64,000 nt of DNA, taken from NCBI RefSeq assembly GCF_000761545.1, contig NZ_JPMY01000005.1, positions 43,064 to 107,063 on the forward strand, read 5' to 3'. Positions 27,636 to 34,670 of this stretch are shown piece by piece (the stretch's first letter is position 1; each line of letters starts with the position of its first letter). Position numbers and translations under genes: made by a program. This stretch comes from Pseudomonas sp. ML96. GTDB taxonomy: Bacteria > Pseudomonadota > Gammaproteobacteria > Pseudomonadales > Pseudomonadaceae. The notes beneath the pieces were generated by a model, which saw only the letters and a list, made by a program, of their open reading frames with translations, was not told where the DNA came from and made no database searches.

Positions 27636-29108
27636 ATGAATAACATCACTCCCGAGCAGACGCCCCTGCGCACGCTGATTATCGGTGCCGGCTTCGCCGG
27701 CCTCGGCCTGGCCATGCTGCTGCGTAAGCAGGGGCACGAGGATTTCCTGATTCTCGAGCAGAGCGACGAGCCCGGTGGCACCTGGCGCGACAACCATTAC
27801 CCCGGCGCGGCCTGCGACGTGCCTTCGCACCTGTACTCCTTCTCCTTCGAGCCCAAGCTCGACTGGAGCCGGCGCTATGCGCCGCAGCCGGAAATCTACG
27901 CCTACGTGCGTCAGTGCATCGACAAGCACCAGCTGGCGCCGCGTATCCGTTGCCGCAGCGAGGTGGCCGAGGCCTGGTTCGACGAGGCGGCCGCGCTGTG
28001 GCGGGTCACCACCAGCGATGGCGCCGAGTTCAGTGCACGGGCCCTGGTCAGCGCCTGTGGCCAGCTCAACCGGCCGCTCTATCCGAAGCTGCCGGGGCTG
28101 GAGCGCTTCGCCGGCGAAAGCTTCCACTCGGCGCGCTGGCGTCACGACGTCGACCTCGCCGGCAAGCGCGTGGCGGTGATAGGTACCGGCGCCAGCGCCA
28201 TCCAGTTCGTGCCGCAGATCGTGCCCACGGTCGGTCGCCTGCACCTGTTCCAGCGCACGCCAGCCTACGTGATGGCCAAGCCGGACCGCCCCTACAGCCG
28301 CTTCGAGCTGGCGCTGATGAAGCGCTGGCCATGGACGCAGAAGATCGATCGCGCCTGGCAGTACTGTTTCCACGAGGTGCGCGGTGTAGCCTTCTTCCTC
28401 TGGCCTTGGGTGATGAAGCTGCAGCGCATGCTGGTGCTGCGCCACCTGGCCCGCGAGGTGCCAGAGGCCGGACTGCGAGCGAAGCTGACCCCGGACTACC
28501 CGCTGGGCTGCAAGCGCATTCTGATCAGCAACGACTACTACCCGGCGCTGCGCCAGCCGCAGGTCGAGGTGGTGAACGAGGCGATTCGCGAGGTGACCGA
28601 GCATGGCATCGTCACCACCGACGGCGTGGAGCGTGAGCTGGACGTGCTGATCTACGGCACCGGCTTCGCTGCCAGTGATTTCCTCGCGCCGATGCGTATC
28701 CGTGGCCTCGGCGGCCAGGAGCTGAACCAGGCCTGGCGCGACGGCGCCGAGGCCTACAAGGGCATCAGCATCAGCGGCTTCCCCAACCTGTTCGTGCTCT
28801 ACGGGCCGAATACCAACCTGGGCCACAACTCGATCATCTACATGCTCGAGAGCCAGTTCCCCTATGTGCTCGACTGCCTGGCCAAGCTCGACCAGGGCGT
28901 GCGCTACCTGAACGTGCGCCGTCAGGTGCAGGACGCCTGGAACCGCCAGGTGCAACACGACATCGGCCAGTCGGTGTGGGAGCAGGGCTGCAGCAGCTGG
29001 TACAAGAACGCTGCCGGTAAGCACACCAACAACTGGGCCGGTTTCACCTTCAGCTACCGCAATCAAACCCGCCGGCCGCAGTGGAGCGACTATGAACTGG
29101 TCCGTTGA
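27636..29108 (+). CDS. Flavin-dependent Baeyer-Villiger monooxygenase
   Basis: 490 residues. Two Rossmann motifs: GAGFAGLGLA near the N terminus for FAD and GTGASAIQ near residue 185 for NADPH. Between them is the type I BVMO fingerprint FAGESFHSARW. Such enzymes insert oxygen next to a ketone to give an ester or lactone. GGAG lies 9 bases before the ATG at 27636. It is followed with overlap by an esterase and a dehydrogenase, so a ketone-to-ester-to-acid plus alcohol route is likely. Confidence 0.9.
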   Translation: MNNITPEQTPLRTLIIGAGFAGLGLAMLLRKQGHEDFLILEQSDEPGGTWRDNHYPGAACDVPSHLYSFSFEPKLDWSRRYAPQPEIYAYVRQCIDKHQLAPRIRCRSEVAEAWFDEAAALWRVTTSDGAEFSARALVSACGQLNRPLYPKLPGLERFAGESFHSARWRHDVDLAGKRVAVIGTGASAIQFVPQIVPTVGRLHLFQRTPAYVMAKPDRPYSRFELALMKRWPWTQKIDRAWQYCFHEVRGVAFFLWPWVMKLQRMLVLRHLAREVPEAGLRAKLTPDYPLGCKRILISNDYYPALRQPQVEVVNEAIREVTEHGIVTTDGVERELDVLIYGTGFAASDFLAPMRIRGLGGQELNQAWRDGAEAYKGISISGFPNLFVLYGPNTNLGHNSIIYMLESQFPYVLDCLAKLDQGVRYLNVRRQVQDAWNRQVQHDIGQSVWEQGCSSWYKNAAGKHTNNWAGFTFSYRNQTRRPQWSDYELVR

Positions 29109-30015
29109 GTTGCCGGCCGCAAGCAGCGGCCAGCGCCTGCTCACCGCAGTGCTGCGCGCCAGCACGCGCCTGGTGTTCCGCAGCGGCATGCATCCGCGCC
29201 TGGCGCCGCGCATCCAGCGCGTGGTGCTGCGCCTGGCCACGCTAATTGCCCCGCGTGCGTCGGGCGTAGCTGTCGAGCCAGGGTGCTTGGGAGAAGTGCC
29301 GTGCGAGTGGTTACGGTCTGCGCGCGATAACGGCTGGGTGATCCTCTACCTGCATGGCGGCGCCTTTATGGTCGGCTCGCCGAAAACGCATCGGGCGATC
29401 ACCACGCACCTGGCTGCGCAGTCTGGCGCGCAGGTCTGCGCACTGGATTACCGCCTGGCGCCCGAACATCCCTGGCCGGCGGCCGCGGACGATGCCCTGG
29501 CCGCCTACCGAGCGCTGCTGGCCCAGGGGCAGCCAGCCGAGCGCATCGTCATCGCCGGCGACTCGGCCGGCGGTCACCTGACGCTGTCCACGGTGCTGCG
29601 CCTGCGTGACGCCGCTTTGCCGCTGCCGGCGGCGCTGGTGTGTTTCTCGCCGGTCACCGATCTGAGCGGCGCCACCTGGCATGAGCCTGCGGCAGGCGAT
29701 CCGCTGCTCAGTCGCGCCTGGCTGGGGCAGGGTGTCGATGCCTATTGCCCGCCTGGCGTGGAACGCACGGGAGCATTGCTGTCGCCGCTGCATGCCGATC
29801 TGTCCGGCCTGCCGCCACTGCTGGTGCAGGTCGGCGAGGATGAGCACCTGCTGACCCAGAGCCTGAATTTGCACGAGTGCGCCGGACTGGACCTGCGGCT
29901 GGAGGTCTATCCAGGGCAGTGGCACGTATTCCAGATCAACTGCGCCTTGCAGCAGGTCGCCAGGCTGGCGCTGCGGCGGGTCGTCGAATTCCTGCAGGAG
30001 AAGGGCTGCCGATGA
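29092..30015 (+). CDS. Alpha/beta hydrolase, hormone-sensitive-lipase (HSL) family
   Basis: 307 residues. HSL signature HGGAFMVGS (oxyanion hole), nucleophile GDSAGGHL and catalytic His in the QWHVFQ context near the C terminus; no signal peptide. It overlaps the monooxygenase end by 17 bp, a sign of coupling, and probably hydrolyses the ester made by that enzyme. The overlap with the next gene is ATGA. Confidence 0.88.
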   Translation: MNWSVELPAASSGQRLLTAVLRASTRLVFRSGMHPRLAPRIQRVVLRLATLIAPRASGVAVEPGCLGEVPCEWLRSARDNGWVILYLHGGAFMVGSPKTHRAITTHLAAQSGAQVCALDYRLAPEHPWPAAADDALAAYRALLAQGQPAERIVIAGDSAGGHLTLSTVLRLRDAALPLPAALVCFSPVTDLSGATWHEPAAGDPLLSRAWLGQGVDAYCPPGVERTGALLSPLHADLSGLPPLLVQVGEDEHLLTQSLNLHECAGLDLRLEVYPGQWHVFQINCALQQVARLALRRVVEFLQEKGCR

Positions 30016-30773
30016 ACACCATTCTGATCACCGGTGCCGCCTCCGGCATCGGCGCCGCCACCGCGCGGCTGTTCCATTCCCGCGGCTGGAGTGTGGGCCT
30101 GCTGGATATCGACCACCGTGCGCTGGCGGCACTGTCTGCCGAGCTGGGCGGGGTGTGGCATGCCGAGCTGGACGTCACCGACGCCGGCGCCGTGCGCGAG
30201 GCCCTGCAGGACTTCTGTGCCTTGCATGGTGGGCGTCTGCGCGTGCTGTTCAATTCGGCCGGGGTATTGCGCTTCGGCCTGTTCGAGGAGATCAGTCTGG
30301 AAGAGCATGCGAGCATCCTGCAGATCAACGTGCTCGGCCTGCTGCAGGTGACTCACGCGGCCTTTCCCTACCTCAAGGGTACGCCGGGCGCCCAGGTGAT
30401 CAACATGGGCTCGGCGTCGGGCCTGTACGGCACGCCGCACATGGTCAGCTACTCGGCCTCCAAGTTCGCCGTACGTGGCATGACCGAGGCGCTGGAGCTG
30501 GAGTGGCGACGCCATGGCATTCACGTCGGCGACCTGATGCCGCCGTTCGTGGCCACGCCGATGGTCGACAGCCAGTCCTTCACGCCGCCGGCGCTGCGGC
30601 GCATGGGCGTGAACCTGCGGGCGGAAGATATCGCCGAGGCGTTGTGGCGGCAGGTCGAGCGGCCCAAGGTGCACCGGCCTATCCACTGGCTGTTCCGCTT
30701 GATGTACGCGGCCGGCCAGGTGTCGCCACCGGCGATCAGACGCCTGCTGATGGGCTGGCTCAGCCGCGACTGA
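30012..30773 (+). CDS. Short-chain dehydrogenase/reductase (SDR)
   Basis: 253 residues from the ATG at 30012, which overlaps the hydrolase stop. Cofactor motif TGAASGIGAA, catalytic Tyr and Lys in YSASK, Ser in NMGSASG. Probably NAD(P)-dependent, converting an alcohol to the ketone used by the monooxygenase or oxidising the released alcohol. Third gene of the BVMO operon; the earlier in-frame start at 29877 lies inside the hydrolase gene and is a shadow. Confidence 0.9.
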   Translation: MNTILITGAASGIGAATARLFHSRGWSVGLLDIDHRALAALSAELGGVWHAELDVTDAGAVREALQDFCALHGGRLRVLFNSAGVLRFGLFEEISLEEHASILQINVLGLLQVTHAAFPYLKGTPGAQVINMGSASGLYGTPHMVSYSASKFAVRGMTEALELEWRRHGIHVGDLMPPFVATPMVDSQSFTPPALRRMGVNLRAEDIAEALWRQVERPKVHRPIHWLFRLMYAAGQVSPPAIRRLLMGWLSRD

Positions 30774-31014
30774 GCCGCCCGTCGCCGAAGGCGCCGCCAG
30801 CGGTCAGTGGGTCGACATGGTGGCAGAGCAGACGCTAACCTGAACAAACGGCGGTGCCGGCCAGTGCTCCTTTGGCCTGCCGCCCGCGGGCTCTGGCCTG
30901 CGCATGACAGACCAGGCAGCCCCTGCCTGGTTCTCGGGCGGCACCTTGAGGTGTCGCATGGCCGCCAAGCCGTTGGCGGCTGCGGTCGATCCATCGCCTG
31001 AGAGGAGGTCGTTT

Positions 31015-31371
31015 ATGAGCACAGCCTTCCAAGATGATGTCAGCACTAGCGTTCTGCGCCGCATGAAAGAGGGCGGTTTTGACTTCGCCCGCGTCCATCC
31101 CATCGAGTTCTACGCCATCTTCCCGAATGAGGATCGGGCCAGAGAGGCGGCAAAGCAGTTTCGTGGCGAGTCACTGAATGCCCAGGTCAGCGTCCGCGAG
31201 GACGGCGCCTGGCACCTGCAGGTGAGCAAGGTGATGTATGCCACTCACGCCGGCATCGGCGACTTCGAGCAGGACCTGGAGGCACTGGTGGTGCCGCTGG
31301 GCGGTGTCATGGATGGCTGGGGTGTGACCCAGGAAGTCCGTCTCGACGCTCAGCTCGCCAGTCGGCCCTGA
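31015..31371 (+). CDS. rraB: Ribonuclease E inhibitor RraB family protein
   Basis: 118 residues, acidic, single RraB domain (FYAIFPNEDRAREAAKQF, then a C-terminal DGWGVTQEV). In E. coli RraB binds RNase E and tunes mRNA decay. A strong AGGAGG precedes the ATG at 31015; an earlier in-frame start at 30904 lacks one. The 241-bp gap before it (30774-31014) shows nothing recognisable. Confidence 0.85.
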   Translation: MSTAFQDDVSTSVLRRMKEGGFDFARVHPIEFYAIFPNEDRAREAAKQFRGESLNAQVSVREDGAWHLQVSKVMYATHAGIGDFEQDLEALVVPLGGVMDGWGVTQEVRLDAQLASRP

Positions 31372-31429
31372 GTGCTGTGATACCGGCCAACCGCCCGGTT
31401 GGCCGGCTCCCGATCAAACCCTCTTCGAA

Positions 31430-32323
31430 TCAGGCCGCGGTGCGCTGTTGCAGCGCCTCGAGATAGCCGATCACGTCTGGTGCGCCGGCCTGGCGCAGGC
31501 CTTCGCCGAGGGCGTTGGCCTCGGGCGAGGCCTTGGGCAGCAGGAGGAATTCCGGTGCATTCGGGTAGCGCAGCAGCGACAGGCGCGCATAGGGCAGGCC
31601 GTGGTCGAGCAGCAGGCTCATGAAGGCCGGCTCGCTCCAGGCCTGCACCGGCATGGCGGTCATATGATACAGCCGGCGTAGCTCGGCCAGGCCGCTGGCG
31701 CTGAGGCGATAGCGAACCAGCTCGGCCGGCAGGGTCACTTCCAGGCCACGCAGACGGGCGTAGGCAATGGCGCAGGCGAACTCCTCGCCATGCTGCTCGC
31801 CGCCCCAGTACGTGCGCTCGCCGTACCAGCTGGCCTGACGCAGCTCCACCGCCTCCGCAGCGAGGAAGCGCGGCATGGCATGGCTGATGGTCTTGAGGAA
31901 GTCCTTGTAGCTGATGATGCGGGCGCAGCGCCCCAAGGGGCCGGCGGCCAGTTCCTCGAAGCTGCTCAGGGTGTCGTCGAGGCGTGGCGGCGGGCTGCAC
32001 AGGCCGTCGATCTGGCGCAGGTCGAAGTCGTCGAGGTGCTGCACATCGCGCTCGACCACGCGCATCAGTACGGCGCGAGCGGCGGCCTTGTCTTCCTGAA
32101 CCGGGCCGGAGAGGGCATCACGCGGCAGGTCCACCAAGCGTTGCAGGGGCGGGCCAGCCTGCCACCAGACGCTCGGCGCGGGCACCGGCAGTCCCATGAA
32201 GGGCAGGCGCAGCGCGCGGGCACGCTCGAATACCAGGCGCGGCACGCGACCGCTCAGGCCCAGGCGTTGAGCCAGGGCCGAAAGGCGCGACGCGATGCTG
32301 GTGGGGGATTCGGACAGACTCAT
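31430..32323 (-). CDS. Conserved pseudomonad protein of unknown function (DUF6685-like?)
   Basis: 297 residues, soluble, no signal peptide. Notable conserved-looking blocks: SYKDFLKTISHAMPRF, ASWYGERTYWGGEQHGEEF and HMTAMPVQAWSEPAF. I recall similar proteins near pyrD in pseudomonads, but the family number is uncertain. No catalytic motif was recognised. The gene is divergent from the DUF2835 gene. Confidence 0.6.
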   Translation of the reverse strand: MSLSESPTSIASRLSALAQRLGLSGRVPRLVFERARALRLPFMGLPVPAPSVWWQAGPPLQRLVDLPRDALSGPVQEDKAAARAVLMRVVERDVQHLDDFDLRQIDGLCSPPPRLDDTLSSFEELAAGPLGRCARIISYKDFLKTISHAMPRFLAAEAVELRQASWYGERTYWGGEQHGEEFACAIAYARLRGLEVTLPAELVRYRLSASGLAELRRLYHMTAMPVQAWSEPAFMSLLLDHGLPYARLSLLRYPNAPEFLLLPKASPEANALGEGLRQAGAPDVIGYLEALQQRTAA

Positions 32324-32461
32324 GACCCGCAGGATACTCCCGGTACTACCGTTCCAGTGTGGCAGAGCGATGGCTGCGCTGCATCATCGCGATACGGATC
32401 GGCGGCGGAGGGCGCCTGCGCCTGTGGCAGAATGATGCCATTCATTGTCGAGGATGCCTCC

Positions 32462-32683
32462 ATGCCCAGCCTGGTGCTGGATATCGCTTTGCCTGCGGAA
32501 CGCTTCCTGGCCGTGTACCAGGGGCGTGCCAACCGGGTTCTGCTGTACAGCCGCGACGGCCGCAAGGTCAGTCTGCCGGCTCATCATCTGCGTCCATTCC
32601 TGCGCCACGACGGCATACATGGCGTGTTCGAGCTCGAATTCAGCACGGCCGGAGAACTGCTCGACCTGCGTCAGCTGCAATAA
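32462..32683 (+). CDS. DUF2835 small protein
   Basis: 73 residues starting [16 protein letters not shown] and containing [10 protein letters not shown] and GVFELEF, characteristic of DUF2835. Cytoplasmic, function unknown. The frame is open upstream only as a shadow of the divergent gene; ATG at 32462. It ends 110 bp before pyrD, with which it may be cotranscribed. Confidence 0.85.
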   Translation: MPSLVLDIALPAERFLAVYQGRANRVLLYSRDGRKVSLPAHHLRPFLRHDGIHGVFELEFSTAGELLDLRQLQ

Positions 32684-32793
32684 GTGCTCGAACGGAGCTC
32701 CTTATTACTCCCTTGCCTCGCCTGAGGCTAGTGGCGGCGGCTATAATCGCGCCCTGCTTCCCACTGCCACCCCTTATCCGAGCCGATCCGCCC

Positions 32794-33819
32794 ATGTACG
32801 ACCTGGCCCGCGCGCTGCTGTTCCGTCTTGCCCCCGAAACCTCCCACGAGCTGTCCATCGACCTGATCGGTGCCGGCGGTCGCATGGGCTTCAATGGCCT
32901 GCTGTGCAAGGCGCCGAGCCAGTTGCCAGTGCAGGTGATGGGCCTGGAATTCCCCAACCCGGTCGGCCTGGCCGCCGGCCTGGACAAGAATGGCGATGCC
33001 ATTGACGGCTTCGCCCAGCTTGGTTTCGGCTTCGTCGAGATCGGCACCGTGACCCCGCGCCCGCAGCCGGGCAATCCCAAGCCACGTCTGTTCCGCCTGC
33101 CGGAAGCCACCGCGATCATCAATCGCATGGGCTTCAACAACCACGGCGTCGACCACCTGCTGGCCCGTGTTGCTGCGGCCAAGTACAAGGGCGTGCTGGG
33201 CATCAACATCGGCAAGAACTTCGACACCCCGGTCGAGCGCGCCGTTGACGACTACCTGATCGGCCTGGACAAGGTCTATGCCCACGCCAGCTACGTCACC
33301 GTCAACGTCAGCTCGCCGAACACCCCGGGCCTGCGCAGCCTGCAGTTCGGCGACCAGCTCAAGCAGCTGCTCGAAGCGCTGCGCCAGCGCCAGGAAGACC
33401 TGGCCGTGCAGCACGGCAAGCGTGTACCGCTGGCGATCAAGATCGCCCCGGACATGAGCGACGAGGAAACCATTCAGGTGGCTCAGGCGCTGGTCGAGAT
33501 CGGCATGGACGCGGTGATCGCGACCAATACCACCCTCGGCCGCGAGGGCGTGGAGAACCTGCCGTTCGGTAACGAGGCCGGCGGCCTGTCCGGCGCGCCG
33601 GTGCGCGACAAGAGTACCCACACCGTGCGTGTGCTGGCCGGCGAGCTCAAGGGCCGTCTGCCGATCATCGCCGTGGGCGGCATCACCGAAGGAGCGCACG
33701 CGGCTGAGAAGATCGCCGCTGGCGCGAGCCTGGTGCAGATCTATTCCGGATTCATCTACAAGGGGCCGGCGCTGATTCGCGAGGCGGTAGATGCCATCGC
33801 TGCGCTGCCGAAGAACTGA
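32794..33819 (+). CDS. pyrD: Dihydroorotate dehydrogenase, quinone-dependent (class 2)
   Basis: 341 residues, full length. An N-terminal membrane-association helix ([20 protein letters not shown]) marks class 2. FMN and catalytic regions: [27 protein letters not shown] (catalytic Ser) and a C-terminal [16 protein letters not shown]. It oxidises dihydroorotate to orotate in pyrimidine synthesis and passes electrons to ubiquinone. A 140-bp structured repeat begins on the base after its stop. Confidence 0.97.
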   Translation: MYDLARALLFRLAPETSHELSIDLIGAGGRMGFNGLLCKAPSQLPVQVMGLEFPNPVGLAAGLDKNGDAIDGFAQLGFGFVEIGTVTPRPQPGNPKPRLFRLPEATAIINRMGFNNHGVDHLLARVAAAKYKGVLGINIGKNFDTPVERAVDDYLIGLDKVYAHASYVTVNVSSPNTPGLRSLQFGDQLKQLLEALRQRQEDLAVQHGKRVPLAIKIAPDMSDEETIQVAQALVEIGMDAVIATNTTLGREGVENLPFGNEAGGLSGAPVRDKSTHTVRVLAGELKGRLPIIAVGGITEGAHAAEKIAAGASLVQIYSGFIYKGPALIREAVDAIAALPKN

Positions 33820-33959
33820 GAACCGGTTTACGATCTGCTGCGCGTCGGAAAAACTGCGTTGGAAACGACTTCGGAATGCTCATTTACTACCTGTAAACTC
33901 CGCTTCCTCAGCCGTTTCTGCCTTGTTTTTCTCTAGCTCGCTAAATCGTAAACGGGTTC
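33820..33959 (+). repeat. Covarying long-hairpin repeat, copy B
   Basis: Starts directly after the pyrD stop. The outer arms GAACC-G-GTTTACGAT (33820-33834) and ATCGTAAAC-G-GGTTC (33945-33959) pair at 14 of 15 positions. Inside: GAAAAAC (33848-33854) with GTTTTTC (33925-33931); GAAACG (33862-33867) with CGTTTC (33913-33918); GGAA (33873-33876) with TTCC (33904-33907); tip TTTAC/GTAAA. Blocks shared with copy A are CTGCTGCGCGTCGG, GCTCATTTAC, GTAAACTCCGC and CTCTAGCTCGC. May serve as the 3' end structure of pyrD. Confidence 0.75.
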
Positions 33960-33970
33960 TCCGGGGGCAA

Positions 33971-33994
33971 TAAAAAGGGCCCCTGAGGGGCCCT
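33971..33994 (-). terminator. Terminator of rmf
   Basis: GGGCCCC-TGA-GGGGCCC with an A-run on its left, giving a T-run on the minus strand downstream of rmf. Confidence 0.85.
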
Positions 33995-34051
33995 CGGGCT
34001 CTCGCCCACCGCCCGGATGGGACGGTCTGGTGAAGTCGGGGTGATCCTGAT

Positions 34052-34267
34052 TCAGCCGACGGCGTGGAGTTCGTTGAGTCTATGGATGCCGGCGGCGCCG
34101 GTCAGTCCGTCCCAGTTGTCACCGCGGCCCTCGCGCCAGCCGTTGATCCAGGCTTGACGGGTGGTAGGGTGGGTGAAAGGACACATATCGCGGGATTTAC
34201 CATGAATGCCGTGCTGATAGCCGCGCAAGAATGCTCGTTCCAACGGATCACGCTTAAGTCTTCTCAT
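34052..34267 (-). CDS. rmf: Ribosome modulation factor
   Basis: 71 residues, basic. RMF pattern: RAFLRGYQHGIHGKSRDMCP then ARQ/TRQAWINGWREGRGD-type C-terminal half (here TRQAWINGWREGRGD). It dimerises 70S ribosomes into 100S in stationary phase. Monocistronic, opposite to pyrD and rlmL. Confidence 0.96.
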   Translation of the reverse strand: MRRLKRDPLERAFLRGYQHGIHGKSRDMCPFTHPTTRQAWINGWREGRGDNWDGLTGAAGIHRLNELHAVG

Positions 34268-34670
34268 CGGGTGTTGCCCTCACTGTTGACTGTTATGTCC
34301 CGTTGGCCCCTTGGTGGGACCGGGCAGAAAGCATCTGCCAGTGGGTCCGCTGCCGGCGTGGCGGACCATCTGCCAGCACCGTTGCGGTGCCGGCCTGAGT
34401 TGATTTCTATCGAATGCGTTCCACCCTGTGAATGATCGTTTTGTCATAAGGACGTAACGTCAGGGGGGATGGAGCCATAAGGTTCAATCTGTTTTTTGCT
34501 GTTGGTTTGCCCCAGGCCGCGTCAATGGGGAGCCTCGGCTGGAGCGGCAGGCTTTTTGCCATTGCGAACTGCTCTCGTCTGCGAGCGTTGTTTATTCCGA
34601 CGAAGGGTCGCGCTGCGACGTCTCGTCACACTAAGGTGGCCCACAGGCCACCCCGATTACTGGATGCCCC
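34268..34670. other. 403-bp divergent region between rmf and rlmL
   Basis: It must contain the rmf and rlmL promoters. Visible structure: an 11-bp palindrome GACGTAACGTC at 34450-34460 and a perfect hairpin at 34635-34652. No small gene with a credible ribosome site was seen. Short frames on the plus strand overlapping rmf look spurious. Confidence 0.5.
34635..34652 (+). promoter_or_regulatory. Leader hairpin immediately before rlmL
   Basis: GGTGGCC-CACA-GGCCACC, a perfect 7-bp stem with a 4-base loop, ending 18 bases before the rlmL ATG. It lacks a T-run, so it may affect translation start or be an mRNA structure. No Shine-Dalgarno is evident between it and the ATG. Confidence 0.45.

Noticed and set aside
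27471..29240. 589-codon minus-strand frame over the monooxygenase gene
   Set aside because: Antisense to a gene with full BVMO motifs; its end runs through the non-coding repeat.
34064..34435. 123-codon plus-strand frame between pyrD and rlmL
   Set aside because: It runs antisense to rmf, has no ribosome site and no recognisable domain.
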